Assembly: GCF_006539825.1 (NCBI RefSeq)
Contig: NZ_BJNT01000019.1
Location: forward strand, 19,884 to 83,883
Direction of reading: 5' to 3'
From: Corynebacterium variabile
GTDB taxonomy: Bacteria; Actinomycetota; Actinomycetes; Mycobacteriales; Mycobacteriaceae
DNA: 64,000 nucleotides
Program-made: the position numbers and the translations under genes
In this document: in pieces, positions 51,583-61,245 of the stretch
How the letters are laid out: each line of letters opens with the position of its first letter
Position numbering within the stretch: position 1 is the first letter of the stretch
Notes under the pieces: model-generated
The model's database searches: none
What the model saw: the letters and a program-made list of their open reading frames with translations, nothing else
Told to the model about the DNA's origin: nothing

Positions 51583-52231
51583 GCTTCATGTCGGTGCCGG
51601 GTTCCTGCCCGACCGACCGACGGTCGGACAGGGCGGAGGTCTTCGCGAACGGTTCGGTGACCTCACGACGCGTCCCGACGGCCAGGTGCAGCAACCCTGC
51701 GACGGCGATGGAGTTCTCCACCTCGCCACGGCGGACCATGTCGACGGCCTCGGCGACCGGCACCCACCGGTGCGTCATGTCCGCCTCCTCACCCTCAGCC
51801 TCCGGCAGCGCATCGGACTCCTGTGCGGTCAGCGGCCGGACATCCTCGGCGAGGAAGATCCGGCAGATCTCCTCACTGGTGCCCGGCGAGGTGGCGATGT
51901 CGCCCAGCAGATGCCAGGTGGATGCCGCGACGCCGGCTTCCTCCGCCAGTTCGCGCTGCGCCCCGGTCAGCGGATCCTCGCCGACAAGGTCGAGGATGCC
52001 TGCGGGCAACTCCCAGAGGTAGCGGCCGACCGGGCGCCGGTACTGACGGATCAGCAGGACCTCACGGTTGTCTCCCCCACCCCGGACAGCGGCGACCGCG
52101 GCGGCACCGAAGTGCTCGACGACCTCGCGGGTCGCCTCCCCGGTGGCGGTGGAGATCCGGTCCCGGCGCAGGGCGAGGATCGGGGCGTCCACCAGCAGGT
52201 CGCTGGACAGGGTGCGGTAGAGGTCAGCCAT
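51572..52231 (-). CDS. Nudix hydrolase, ADP-ribose pyrophosphatase type
   Basis: 219 residues. The Nudix box is AGILDLVGEDPLTGAQRELAEEAGV, preceded by LIRQYRRPVGRYLWELPAG, a pattern typical of ADP-ribose pyrophosphatases. It likely hydrolyses ADP-ribose or related sugar nucleotides. Lies 6 bp after pyrG and overlaps xerD, so it belongs to the same leftward operon. Confidence 0.85.
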   Translation of the reverse strand: MADLYRTLSSDLLVDAPILALRRDRISTATGEATREVVEHFGAAAVAAVRGGGDNREVLLIRQYRRPVGRYLWELPAGILDLVGEDPLTGAQRELAEEAGVAASTWHLLGDIATSPGTSEEICRIFLAEDVRPLTAQESDALPEAEGEEADMTHRWVPVAEAVDMVRRGEVENSIAVAGLLHLAVGTRREVTEPFAKTSALSDRRSVGQEPGTDMKHVR

Positions 52232-52237
52232 GAGCGG

Positions 52238-53911
52238 CTACTTCGCCTCGCGACGGGCGATAGCGGCCTTGATCAGGCCGGCGAACAGCGGGTGCGGACG
52301 GGTCGGACGGGACTTGTACTCCGGGTGCGCCTGGGTGGCGACGAGGTACGGGTGGACGGCCTTCGGGTACTCGACGAACTCGACGAGACGGCCGTCCGGG
52401 GAGGTGCCGGAGAACTGCAGACCGGACCCCTCGGTGATCTGCTCCTTGTAGGCGTTGTTCACCTCGAAGCGGTGGCGGTGACGCTCGGAGACCTCGGTGG
52501 TCCCGTAGGTGTCGGCCAGGACCGACCCCTCGGCCAGGACGGCCGGGTAGGCGCCGAGACGCATCGTTCCGCCCAGGTCGGCCTCGCCCTGCACGGCGGC
52601 CTCCTGCTCGGCCATGGTGGAGATCACCGGGGTACCGGTGACGCCGAGCTCCTCGGCGAACTCGGTGGAGGACGCGTCCTCGATGCCGGCGGCCTTGGCC
52701 GCCTCGATGACGGTGCACTGCAGGCCGAGGCAGATGCCGAGCATCGGGATGAGATTCTCGCGGCAGTAGGTCACCGCGGCGATCTTGCCCTCGATGCCAC
52801 GGACACCGAAGCCACCGGGGACGACGACCGCGTCGACATCTCCGAGCAGCTTTTCGGCGCCCTCCGGGGTGGCGCAGTCGTCGGCCGCGACCCAGCGGAT
52901 GTTGGCCTTACGCCGCTCACCGAAGGCGCCGGCGCGGATGGCCTCGGCGACGGAGAGGTAGGCATCCGGGAGGTCGATGTACTTGCCGACCAGTGCGACG
53001 GTGACCTCGCCCTGCGGGTTGTGGACGCGGTCGAGCAGGTTGCCCCACACGGTCCAGTCCACGTCGCGGAACGGGAGGTTCAGCTTACGGATGAGGAAGG
53101 AGTCGAGGTGCTCGCTGTAGAGCACCTTCGGGATGTTGTAGATCGAGGAGGAATCTGCACAGGAGATCACGCCTTCCTCGTCAACGTCGGTCATCAGGGC
53201 GATCTTCTTCTTCAGCCCCTGCGGGACCTCCCGGTCGCAACGCAGGACGATGGCGTCCGGGACGATACCGATGCTGCGCAGCTCCGCGACGGAGTGCTGG
53301 GTCGGCTTGGTCTTCAGCTCGCCGGACGGTGCCAGGTAGGGAACCAGGGAGACGTGGATGAAGAAGATGTTCTCGCGGCCGACCTCGTGGCGGACCTGGC
53401 GGGCCGCCTCGAGGAAAGGCTGGGACTCGATGTCACCGACGGTGCCACCGACCTCGGAGATGACGACATCCGGGACGACGCCGTCGGCGTCCGGTGCGGC
53501 CTGGGCGAGGATGCGGGACTTGATCTCGTCGGTGATGTGCGGGATGACCTGCACGGTCTTGCCGAGGAACTCACCGCGACGCTCCTTGGCGATGACGGTG
53601 GAGTACACCTTGCCGGTGGTGACGTTGGCGTTCTTGGTGAGGCTCCGGTCGAGGAAACGCTCGTAGTGCCCCAGATCGAGGTCGGTCTCGGCGCCGTCAT
53701 CGGTGACGAAGACCTCACCGTGCTCAAAGGGGTTCATGGTGCCCGGATCGACGTTGAGATACGGATCCAGCTTCTGCATGGTCACGGTCAGCCCGCGGGA
53801 CACGAGCAGCTGTCCCAGGCTGGCGGCGGTGAGGCCCTTACCGAGCGAAGAGACGACACCCCCCGTGACAAAGATGAACTTGGTGTGCTGCTCGCTGCGC
53901 CCCTGAGACAC
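52238..53911 (-). CDS. pyrG: CTP synthase
   Basis: 557 residues. N-terminal synthetase domain begins [23 protein letters not shown] and [22 protein letters not shown]-terminal class I glutaminase domain has [17 protein letters not shown] with the nucleophile cysteine, and THPEYKSRP. Makes CTP from UTP, ATP and glutamine. GTG start with GGGAG upstream. Confidence 0.97.
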   Translation of the reverse strand: MSQGRSEQHTKFIFVTGGVVSSLGKGLTAASLGQLLVSRGLTVTMQKLDPYLNVDPGTMNPFEHGEVFVTDDGAETDLDLGHYERFLDRSLTKNANVTTGKVYSTVIAKERRGEFLGKTVQVIPHITDEIKSRILAQAAPDADGVVPDVVISEVGGTVGDIESQPFLEAARQVRHEVGRENIFFIHVSLVPYLAPSGELKTKPTQHSVAELRSIGIVPDAIVLRCDREVPQGLKKKIALMTDVDEEGVISCADSSSIYNIPKVLYSEHLDSFLIRKLNLPFRDVDWTVWGNLLDRVHNPQGEVTVALVGKYIDLPDAYLSVAEAIRAGAFGERRKANIRWVAADDCATPEGAEKLLGDVDAVVVPGGFGVRGIEGKIAAVTYCRENLIPMLGICLGLQCTVIEAAKAAGIEDASSTEFAEELGVTGTPVISTMAEQEAAVQGEADLGGTMRLGAYPAVLAEGSVLADTYGTTEVSERHRHRFEVNNAYKEQITEGSGLQFSGTSPDGRLVEFVEYPKAVHPYLVATQAHPEYKSRPTRPHPLFAGLIKAAIARREAK

Positions 53912-53959
53912 GTCAACTCCCGTGGTGGTAACCGATAAAACCTACGGGGCTTCAACCTA

Positions 53960-54862
53960 TCACAGCGAGGGCGTCGCGGCACTTTCCGCCGCGCCGTAGG
54001 ACCCGGCTTTCCCGTCCAGCTGCTGGGTCAGGGCCCGCACCACGGTGATCCGACCGGCGGTCCGGTCGGCATTGTCGACGGTGCTGACCTTCTCGGTGTC
54101 CGCCCGGTCGGCACGCAGGATCTCCAGCGCCCCACCGTCGGTGGTCGAGGCCCAGTCACCGGCGAGGACGACCCCACCGGTGACGTCGTCCAGACCGGCA
54201 GCGAGGTCGGCGGTGAAGGTTCCGGCGAAGCCACCGGTGGGCCCGGTGACCACGACCACCGCGTCGGCGGAATCCACCTCGGGGATCCCCCCGTCGATGA
54301 AACCGCTCTTGTCGAGAGCGCCGAGCACCAGGGACCGGTCGGATTCCGAGGCCTCCTTCGCCCGGTCACCCGCGCTCCGGAGCGCCTGGCCGACGACCTG
54401 ACCGAAGTGGAAGCCGGGGTCCCGACGGTCCTCGGAGAGCTTCGCTCCGGCCGGCAGGGTATTCGCCGCGAGGGACTTCACGGCGTCCGCCTTGTCCTGG
54501 GAAACGGCGTCATCGGCGAGTGAGAGAGTCCCCGCGTCCGTCGCCCCCGCATCGGAGAGCAGCGCGCGCTGGGCGTCGACCAGCTCCTGGTCGGCGTCGG
54601 GCATGGCCACGACGAGGACGCTGTGGTCCTTCAGGTCATCGCGCACGGCGCCGGCGGCCATCTCGTCGAGGACGGCGTCGTCGGCGTCCAGACCGGCGGT
54701 GGACGCCGAAAGCTCGTCACGGGTGGAGTCCAGCTGCTCCTGGACGTCGGAATCCACGGCGGCGGGACCGCCCTCCACATTGGGGGCGAGGACGTAGAAA
54801 CCGAGCAGTGTGCCTGCGGCGATACCGGCCGCTACCCCGCCGAGGATCTTCGGGCCGCTCAC
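53960..54862 (-). CDS. steB: SteB, SteA partner protein (MctB/copper-transporter-like family)
   Basis: 300 residues with one N-terminal membrane helix (ILGGVAAGIAAGTLLGFYVLA) and an extracytoplasmic domain with a coiled-coil start (VDSDVQEQLDSTRDELSAS). Pfam-type relatives include the mycobacterial outer-membrane copper protein MctB, so automated labels may say copper transporter. Direct linkage to steA, and the GTGA overlap with it, indicate the C. glutamicum SteB role in cell separation instead. GTG start at 54862. Confidence 0.82.
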   Translation of the reverse strand: MSGPKILGGVAAGIAAGTLLGFYVLAPNVEGGPAAVDSDVQEQLDSTRDELSASTAGLDADDAVLDEMAAGAVRDDLKDHSVLVVAMPDADQELVDAQRALLSDAGATDAGTLSLADDAVSQDKADAVKSLAANTLPAGAKLSEDRRDPGFHFGQVVGQALRSAGDRAKEASESDRSLVLGALDKSGFIDGGIPEVDSADAVVVVTGPTGGFAGTFTADLAAGLDDVTGGVVLAGDWASTTDGGALEILRADRADTEKVSTVDNADRTAGRITVVRALTQQLDGKAGSYGAAESAATPSL

Positions 54863-56052
54863 GAGAAGAGATCCTGGAACTTCGTGGCGATGTTGTTCCA
54901 GCTGTCGATGAGGTTGTCGACGAAACCTTCGGAGCCACTGAGACCCGCGATGAGGATGATCACCACGACCGCGGCGATGATACCGAGGATCGCCCACAGC
55001 CAGCCTCCACCGGAACGGGAGACGCGGTAGAGCTCGGCGACGGCGGAGGAGTCGACGAAGCGGCTGCCGACCTTCAGACGCGAGAGCATCGAGGAGGGCG
55101 TGTCCGGGGCCGACGCGGTGTCGAAGATCCGCTCGAGGTCGACGGTCGGCCCGAGGTTCACGACCATGGACGCGCCGTGGTACTCGGCGAGCAGCAGGGC
55201 CAGGTCGGTGGCGTCGCGGGTGGCGGCGGGGAAGGTCATCGCGCCGACACCGAGGTCCTGGATACGCTCAAGGCCCGCGGCGTGGCCGTCGGGGTCGGCG
55301 GGAAGGATGACGGTCGCGCCGGAGCGCAGGTTGTCCGAGGAGATCAGTTCGGGGTCACCGATGATCACCGACGGACGGTAGCCGTGCCGGACCAGTTCGT
55401 CGACCGCCTGGTCGACACCGATGAGCACAGGGTCGTACTCGCGGATGAAGTACCGCAGCGCCTTGAGCTTGGACTCCAGCTCCGGGTCTGGGCTGACGAT
55501 GAGGACCTTACGGTCGTCCATGTCGACCTCGACCTCGGGGACGCCGAGGCCGTCGATGAGCAGTGGCGCCTCGGTACTGACGAACTCCGCGGTGTTGCCG
55601 GAGAGCGCCTCCATGTGGTCGACGAGCGCCTCACGGGCGTCGAGGAACCGGGTGCGGGCGGTGTCCTCGTCGAGGATCTCACCCTTACCGATCGAGCGGT
55701 CCCCGTAGAAGATCTTACCGTCGTCGAGGCGACCCTTCTTCCCGTTCTTCGTCTTGCCGGGTAGCGCGGGATCCGCGTTCTCGACGAGAGTGACCCCGGC
55801 GTCCAGCAGCATCTGCGGGCCGAAGTTGGGGACGTTACCGGTGGTGAAGGCTGCGGTGTTCACCACGCCGGCGACCTTGGCGTCGATGAGCTTCTGGGCA
55901 AGTGCCCGGTTGATGTCCGGGGCGTCGATGACGACGATGTCGCCCTCACCGAGCTTGGCCAGCGTGGAACTGCCCTTCGCGCCGGTGCAGTCCCGGGTAT
56001 GGCCGTGGATGCCTGGGGTGTCGTCGGTACGGGAGAAGATCATGGTGGACAT
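54859..56052 (-). CDS. steA: SteA, cytokinetic-ring/cell-separation protein
   Basis: 397 residues. Cytosolic domain related to thiamin-pyrophosphokinase-like proteins (IGDPELISSDNLRSGATVILPADPDGHAAGLERIQDLGV) followed by one C-terminal membrane helix (LWAILGIIAAVVVIILIAGL). C. glutamicum SteA and SteB localise to the division site and are needed for normal daughter-cell separation and envelope integrity. Two ATGs (56052, 56043) are possible. In other corynebacteria it directly follows recN; here a lysR-HPP pair stands between. Confidence 0.88.
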   Translation of the reverse strand: MSTMIFSRTDDTPGIHGHTRDCTGAKGSSTLAKLGEGDIVVIDAPDINRALAQKLIDAKVAGVVNTAAFTTGNVPNFGPQMLLDAGVTLVENADPALPGKTKNGKKGRLDDGKIFYGDRSIGKGEILDEDTARTRFLDAREALVDHMEALSGNTAEFVSTEAPLLIDGLGVPEVEVDMDDRKVLIVSPDPELESKLKALRYFIREYDPVLIGVDQAVDELVRHGYRPSVIIGDPELISSDNLRSGATVILPADPDGHAAGLERIQDLGVGAMTFPAATRDATDLALLLAEYHGASMVVNLGPTVDLERIFDTASAPDTPSSMLSRLKVGSRFVDSSAVAELYRVSRSGGGWLWAILGIIAAVVVIILIAGLSGSEGFVDNLIDSWNNIATKFQDLFS

Positions 56053-56104
56053 TGTGAACTGTGGGTCCCCTCTTCTGGCGGAGGCGCGCCGGTGAGAGCC
56101 TCAT

Positions 56105-56620
56105 TCAGCGCACCATCCGGGCCTTCTTCATCCCCCACCGGTACAGCGCTCCGCACATGGTGACGAAGATCGCGCCGATGACCACCGGGGTGAGCAGGTA
56201 GCTCCAGGTCTCACCGTCGAGCATGATGATCAGGGGGATGCCCGCCGCCGGTGGATGGAGGACGCGCAGGAACACCATGACCATGATCGCGACGCCGGTG
56301 GCCAGCGACATCGACCACCATTGCGTCGGCATGGTGGTGACCACCGTCAGTCCCGCCACAGCGGAGATCATGTGCCCGCCGATGACATTGATCGGTTGGG
56401 ACACCGGCGCCTTCGGCAGAACGAACTCGAGGACGCAGGACGCACCGAAGCTCGCCATGAGCAGAGGATGACCGACAACGTCGGAGAAGAACCCGAGTAG
56501 GGCGATGACCACCATCGACGCGAACCCGGACAACAGGATCGCCGGAATGGAGAACCGGGGCTGGGTGCGGGTGAAAGATCTGCGGAGCGCACGGCCTACC
56601 GACCGCAGCGCCGGGATCAC
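56105..56620 (-). CDS. HPP-family membrane protein
   Basis: 171 residues, about four or five membrane helices. Diagnostic motifs: FGASCVLEFVLPKAPVSQPINVIGGHMISA and VLHPPAAGIPLI, the HPP motif after which the family is named. Homologues in cyanobacteria and plants act as nitrite transporters, but for bacterial proteins substrate is open. GTG start at 56620 overlaps the lysR stop as GTGA, so the regulator and this gene are cotranscribed. Confidence 0.8.
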   Translation of the reverse strand: MIPALRSVGRALRRSFTRTQPRFSIPAILLSGFASMVVIALLGFFSDVVGHPLLMASFGASCVLEFVLPKAPVSQPINVIGGHMISAVAGLTVVTTMPTQWWSMSLATGVAIMVMVFLRVLHPPAAGIPLIIMLDGETWSYLLTPVVIGAIFVTMCGALYRWGMKKARMVR

Positions 56621-57567
56621 TTCATGTCTCCGCTGTCCACTCCCGCGGCGGCGTTGTCGACGGCGTTGCCGAGTCGGGTGACCGGCCGGGTCGTGAGTCT
56701 GGCCACCGCGGCGGGCAACTCGACCACCGGATCGGTCAGCGGCAGCAGGCGGAGGTCCGGGGTGGACGTACCGGGCGTCCCCACCGGTACGACCGCGGCC
56801 CACTGACCGGTGGCGGCGAAGGCGACCAGTGAGGACACCGAATCGGACTCCACGGCAGGAGTGACTGTCACCCCCGCGGAGGCTGTGGCCCGGTCGAAGC
56901 AGGCACGGGCGAACATGCCCCGGGCGAGCAGAGCGACCGGAAGCTTCGCGAGATCGACTGCGGTGATCCGGTCCCGGCCTGCATCCGAACCATGGGACGG
57001 ACCCAGCCCAGGGCCGAGTGTCTCGAGCAGACTCCCGGTGAGCACGACGGCGTAGCGCACCGGTTCCAGCGGGGTGAGCGTGAGCCCGTCCAGGTCGACG
57101 GCCCCGTCGACGTCGTCGACAGGGTGGATCACGGCGGCGTCAAGGTCGTGGGAACGCAGCCGCTCCACCAGACCTCCTGTACCGATGCCGGGGCTGACCT
57201 CCACGCGGATACCGGGATGTGCGGCGGTGAGCCGGGCGATGACGGCGGCGGCGCGGGTGTCTCCGGAAGGAATGGTCCCGAGGCGCAGTGTCGTGGTCAG
57301 GTGTCCGCTGGCGGCGGTGAGGTCCTCGACGAGTCGGCGGCGGTCGGCGAGGATCCGGCGGACGTGGGTGAGCAGGAGTTCGCCTTCGGGGGTGAGGTCC
57401 TGGAAAGAGGACCGGCCCCGGTTGACCAGGGGGACGCCGAGTTCCGCCTCGAGTTTCCGGACTGCCTCGGACATCGTCGAGGTCGTCACGAAGCAGGACG
57501 CGGCGGCACGGCCGAAGTGGCGTTCCCGGGCGAGCGCGTCGAAGTACTCGAGCTGAGTGAGCAACAT
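56617..57567 (-). CDS. LysR-family transcriptional regulator
   Basis: 316 residues. Winged helix-turn-helix LLTQLEYFDALARERHFGRAAASCFVTTSTMSEAVRKLEAELGVPLVNRG at the N-terminus and a periplasmic-binding-like effector domain after residue 90. Cotranscribed with the HPP membrane protein, which it may control through autoregulation. A TAGCGT box 7 nt before the ATG at 57567 suggests a leaderless start. Confidence 0.85.
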   Translation of the reverse strand: MLLTQLEYFDALARERHFGRAAASCFVTTSTMSEAVRKLEAELGVPLVNRGRSSFQDLTPEGELLLTHVRRILADRRRLVEDLTAASGHLTTTLRLGTIPSGDTRAAAVIARLTAAHPGIRVEVSPGIGTGGLVERLRSHDLDAAVIHPVDDVDGAVDLDGLTLTPLEPVRYAVVLTGSLLETLGPGLGPSHGSDAGRDRITAVDLAKLPVALLARGMFARACFDRATASAGVTVTPAVESDSVSSLVAFAATGQWAAVVPVGTPGTSTPDLRLLPLTDPVVELPAAVARLTTRPVTRLGNAVDNAAAGVDSGDMK

Positions 57568-57574
57568 AGGGCTG

Positions 57575-57580
57575 ACGCTA
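57575..57580 (-). promoter_or_regulatory. -10 box of leaderless lysR-HPP promoter
   Basis: Minus-strand TAGCGT, 7 nt before the ATG at 57567. Confidence 0.4.
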
Positions 57581-57678
57581 CTCCACCGGCCAGGGGTACC
57601 ACCCACCTGGAGCGTCACGTCGCATCACATGACTGCACATGGACGTACGGCAGAAATGAACGACATGTCCCGCACTGC

Positions 57679-59433
57679 TCACATGGCGGCCTTGGCCGTC
57701 TGCGCGGTCTCCAGGAGCTCTTCGGCGTGGGCCCTGCCGGTGTCCGATTCAAGTCCGGCGAGCATCCGTGACAGTTCCTCGACGCGCTCCTCCTCGGTGA
57801 GAGTGCGCACACTGGAGCGCACCGTCGCATCGGTCGCCGCCTTGGACACATGGACATGGGCGTCAGCGAACGCCGCGACCTGGGGCAGGTGTGTCACCAC
57901 GATGACCTGGTTGTGGACCGCCAGACGGGCGAGCCGACGCCCGATCTCCACGGCGGCCCGTCCGCCGACGCCGGAGTCCACCTCGTCGAAGACCATTGTG
58001 CGGCCGGATCCGGCGAGGATGACCTCCAGGGCGAGCATCACGCGGGAGAGTTCACCACCGGAGGCGGTTGCACCCAGCGGGTGGGCAGATCCGCCCTGGA
58101 CCAGCTGGAACTCAACCTCGGTGATGCCGTCCGGACCGCAGTCGGCGGTGGTGGCGTTCTTCCCTGCGCCCTTCCCCAGGTTCTTCCCGTCACCGCCGTG
58201 GGTGGTCACCTCCACCCGGAACTCCGCGGCCATCTGCAGACCCCTGATCTCGGCGGTGACGGCCTCGGCGAACCGGGCGGAGGCTGCGATGCGGCCGGCC
58301 GCGAGTCGGCGGGCGGCGGCGAGCATCTCCTCGGCGGCATCGCTGACCCTGGCACGCAGTTCCTCGAGGACGTCATCTGAGACGTCGATCGCCCCGAGCC
58401 GTTCCCGTGCCTCGTCCCGCCAGGCCAGCGCACCGTCCACGTCGACGGCGAAGGTGCGCAGTTCGCGCAGATCCTGCTGACGTTGCAGCAGATCCTCCAG
58501 GTTCTCCGGGTCCGGGGCAGCGGAGAGCACCGTCCCGAGTTCGCCGGAGATGTCGGCGAGCTCCCCGACCAGGGCTGCCAGCCGACTTCCCAGGCCGGCG
58601 ATCCGCGGATCTCCGCCGGCGGCGGCCTCCAGGACCGAGGCAGCCATGCCGAGGGCATCGGCGGCGGACTCCCCCGCGTCCTCAGGATCCCCGTCGACGG
58701 CGGTCAGCGCGGTGGCCACGGCCGAGCGGACGTCATCGGCGTCCTGCAGGCGACTGATCCTCACTTTGAGGTCCTCGTCCTCACCGGGCTGCGGGTCGAG
58801 CTCGTCGATCTGCGCCAGTGCATGGCGCAGGGTCTCGGCTTCCAGTGCGAGCTCCCGGCGCTTGACGGTGCGGTCGTTGAGGTCCCGGGCCAGCCCCGCC
58901 CACTGTCGACGCAGACGGCGGTACTCCCGGCGGTCATCGTCGAGCCCCGCGAAACTGTCGAGACTGCGCAGTTGTTTCACCGGGTCAGTGAGCTGCAGCT
59001 GGTCAGACTGACCGTGGATGGTCAGCAACCGGGAGGTGAAGTCGGAGAGCACACCGGCGGCGACAGTCCGGCCCGCCAGGTGAGCCCGGGAGCGTCCGGA
59101 AGCGTTGACCGACCGGGAGACGACCGCCTCCCCGTCATCGAGATATCCCCCGATCTCCTCGACCATCTGAGCGAGTTTGTCGGCGTCACCGTCAGTCGGA
59201 CCACTGTCGGCGTCCCCGCCGAGAATGCGGAAGATGCCGTCAACCGACGCCTTGTCGGTCCCGCCCCGCACCCGCTGGGCGTCCGCCCGCGCACCCGAGA
59301 GAAGCTTCAGCCCCGTGACCACCATCGTCTTACCCGCGCCGGTTTCACCAGTGACGACAGTGAAGCCTGCGGCGAACTCCGCCGTGGCTTCCTCGATGAC
59401 CCCGAGATTCCGGATCTGCAGTTCAGTCAGCAT
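57679..59433 (-). CDS. recN: DNA repair ATPase RecN
   Basis: 584 residues, SMC-like. N-terminal LTELQIRNLGVIEEATAEFAAGFTVVTGETGAGKTMVVTGL with Walker A; coiled-coil central part; C-terminal LGATASGGELSRVMLALEVIL (signature) and TMVFDEVDSGVGGRAAVEIGRRLA (Walker B). Acts in double-strand-break repair. The frame is open to 59598, but homology starts at the ATG at 59433, which has no Shine-Dalgarno and a TAAGAT box 10 nt upstream. Confidence 0.94.
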   Translation of the reverse strand: MLTELQIRNLGVIEEATAEFAAGFTVVTGETGAGKTMVVTGLKLLSGARADAQRVRGGTDKASVDGIFRILGGDADSGPTDGDADKLAQMVEEIGGYLDDGEAVVSRSVNASGRSRAHLAGRTVAAGVLSDFTSRLLTIHGQSDQLQLTDPVKQLRSLDSFAGLDDDRREYRRLRRQWAGLARDLNDRTVKRRELALEAETLRHALAQIDELDPQPGEDEDLKVRISRLQDADDVRSAVATALTAVDGDPEDAGESAADALGMAASVLEAAAGGDPRIAGLGSRLAALVGELADISGELGTVLSAAPDPENLEDLLQRQQDLRELRTFAVDVDGALAWRDEARERLGAIDVSDDVLEELRARVSDAAEEMLAAARRLAAGRIAASARFAEAVTAEIRGLQMAAEFRVEVTTHGGDGKNLGKGAGKNATTADCGPDGITEVEFQLVQGGSAHPLGATASGGELSRVMLALEVILAGSGRTMVFDEVDSGVGGRAAVEIGRRLARLAVHNQVIVVTHLPQVAAFADAHVHVSKAATDATVRSSVRTLTEEERVEELSRMLAGLESDTGRAHAEELLETAQTAKAAM

Positions 59434-59443
59434 GATGGGAGGA

Positions 59444-59449
59444 ATCTTA
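59444..59449 (-). promoter_or_regulatory. -10 box of near-leaderless recN promoter
   Basis: Minus-strand TAAGAT, 10 nt before the recN ATG; leader would be only a few bases. The region between recN and ppnK is 55 bp. Confidence 0.35.
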
Positions 59450-59488
59450 CCGAACAGATGATCGAGATTCCAGTGTCCGGTGCAACTG

Positions 59489-60412
59489 TCAGCGTCGCGG
59501 CCCGCGCCACCCGGTGACCGGGAGCCGAAACTTCTTGACCATGCGGTCGGCGAACGGCTCGGAGTCCAGCCGCACCCAGCGGACGTCCTGCGGGCCACGC
59601 CGCACCTCGACGCGGGAACCGGGCGGCATGTGGATCTGGCGGAAGCCGTCCATCACGGCCGTCGCCGGCGAGGTCATCGGGTTACTCTCCACGGCGACCG
59701 TCGAATCCGGGGAGACGACCAGCGGGCGGGAGAACAGCGCGTGGGCGTTGGAGGGCACGACGAGGATAGACGCCAGCTCCGGCCACAGCACCGGCCCCCC
59801 GGCGGAGAAGGCGTAGGCGGTGGAGCCGGTCGGGGTGGACACGAGCACGCCGTCACAGCCGAAGGAACTCACCGGACGCTGGTCGACCTCGAGGATCGCG
59901 TCGAGCACGCCCTGACGGTTGAGGTTCTCCACGGAGCACTCGTTGAGCGCCCAGCCGGTACCGAGGACGCGGCCCTGCGCGTCGCGCACGGTGATCGACA
60001 GCGTCATGCGGTTCTCGATGCGGTAGTCGCCGCCGATGACGCGGTCGATGGCCGCCTGCAGGTCCTCACCCTCCCACTCGGCGAGGAAGCCGATGTGGCC
60101 CATGTTCACGCCGAGGACGGGGACGTCCTGCGCGTGGGCGATGTCAGCGGCACGCAGGAAGGTGCCGTCACCGCCGAGCACGAGGACAAGGTCCGCACCG
60201 AGTGCGGCGTCGGGGGTGTGACCGTAGCGGGGGAAACGCCCGAGGATCTCGTGGCGGGCGACCGGGGCGGGGTCTCCGGTGGACATGACGCGCACGGTCA
60301 GGCCGCCGTCGGAGAGCTGCTGGGCGGCAGCGGCCGCGGAGCTGAGCTTGTCGTCTCCGCCGGTGTGCGCCACCAGCAGTACTTCCCGGGGAGCGGGGGT
60401 CTCGTCGGTCAC
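59489..60412 (-). CDS. ppnK: NAD kinase
   Basis: 307 residues. LVLVLGGDGTFLRAADIA (GGDGT), GVNMGHIGFLAEW, NECSVENL, and TPTGSTAYAFSAGGPVLWPEL. Makes NADP+ from NAD+ with ATP or polyphosphate. ATGA overlap with tlyA. Confidence 0.95.
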   Translation of the reverse strand: MTDETPAPREVLLVAHTGGDDKLSSAAAAAQQLSDGGLTVRVMSTGDPAPVARHEILGRFPRYGHTPDAALGADLVLVLGGDGTFLRAADIAHAQDVPVLGVNMGHIGFLAEWEGEDLQAAIDRVIGGDYRIENRMTLSITVRDAQGRVLGTGWALNECSVENLNRQGVLDAILEVDQRPVSSFGCDGVLVSTPTGSTAYAFSAGGPVLWPELASILVVPSNAHALFSRPLVVSPDSTVAVESNPMTSPATAVMDGFRQIHMPPGSRVEVRRGPQDVRWVRLDSEPFADRMVKKFRLPVTGWRGPRR

Positions 60413-61245
60413 TGGGGTCCCTCCTTGACGGCAGTATCGACCATGGCCTGCAGCTGTTCATCGTCCGGGGCCGTCGCGCCACCGTCTTTGATCAACCACA
60501 GAAAGTATTCCACGTTTCCGCTCGGCCCGGGCAACGGGGACGCTGTCACGGCCCTGGTCGACATGCCGTGGCGTAGTGCTTCACAGGCCACACCGAGGGT
60601 CACTTCGGCACGCAGCTCCGGTGAACGGACCACGCCACCATGGCCCAACCGGCTCTTGCCCACCTCGAACTGGGGCTTGACCATCGGCAGCAGGCTACCG
60701 CCGTCACGGACACAGGCCGCCAGTGCAGGCAACACCAGTTCGATGGAGATGAACGACAGGTCACCGACCATGGCGTCCGCCTGTCCGTCCAGCTGTTCCA
60801 GGGTGAGAGTACGGACGTTGGTCCGGTCGAGCACGGTGACCCGCGGGTCGTTCTGCAGCCGCCAGATGAGCTGGCCGTAGCCGACGTCGACGGCGAGGAC
60901 CTCGGAGACTCCGCGGTCCAGACAGACGTCGGTGAATCCGCCGGTGGACGCGCCGGCGTCGAGCACCCTGGTTCCGGCGAGGTCGAGGCCCTGCGGTTCG
61001 AAGGCCGCGAGTGCGCCGAGAAGTTTGTGTGCGCCGCGGGAGGCCCACCGGTCGTCGTCGCTCTCGGTGACGCGGATGGACACCTCACCGTCGACACCGG
61101 TGGCGGGCTTCTTCGCCTCCATGCCGTTGACGCTGACACGGCCGTCGAGGATCATCTCCCGGGCGTGCTCGCGTGAACGGGCGATCTTGCGCTTGACGAG
61201 CTCGGTATCGAGCCGACGCAGCTGCGTTCCCTTGGACTTGGCCAT
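60409..61245 (-). CDS. tlyA: TlyA-family 16S/23S rRNA 2'-O-methyltransferase
   Basis: 278 residues. N-terminal S4 domain (RLDTELVKRKIARSREHAREMILDGRVSVNGMEAKKPA), then an FtsJ-like methyltransferase: VLDAGASTGGFTDVCLDRGVSEVLAVDVGYGQL and DLSFISIELVLPAL, VKPQFE. Mycobacterial TlyA methylates 16S and 23S rRNA and confers capreomycin sensitivity. Its ATG shares one base with the stop of the 58-residue gene upstream. Confidence 0.92.
   Translation of the reverse strand: MAKSKGTQLRRLDTELVKRKIARSREHAREMILDGRVSVNGMEAKKPATGVDGEVSIRVTESDDDRWASRGAHKLLGALAAFEPQGLDLAGTRVLDAGASTGGFTDVCLDRGVSEVLAVDVGYGQLIWRLQNDPRVTVLDRTNVRTLTLEQLDGQADAMVGDLSFISIELVLPALAACVRDGGSLLPMVKPQFEVGKSRLGHGGVVRSPELRAEVTLGVACEALRHGMSTRAVTASPLPGPSGNVEYFLWLIKDGGATAPDDEQLQAMVDTAVKEGPQ

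Noticed and set aside
51506..53938. 810-codon open frame opposite pyrG and the Nudix gene
   Set aside because: Antisense shadow; composition is typical of GC3-driven open frames and the minus-strand genes are certain.
53960..54862. Copper transporter
   Set aside because: Similarity to MctB-like proteins exists, but one membrane helix, no copper motifs, and GTGA coupling to steA support SteB.
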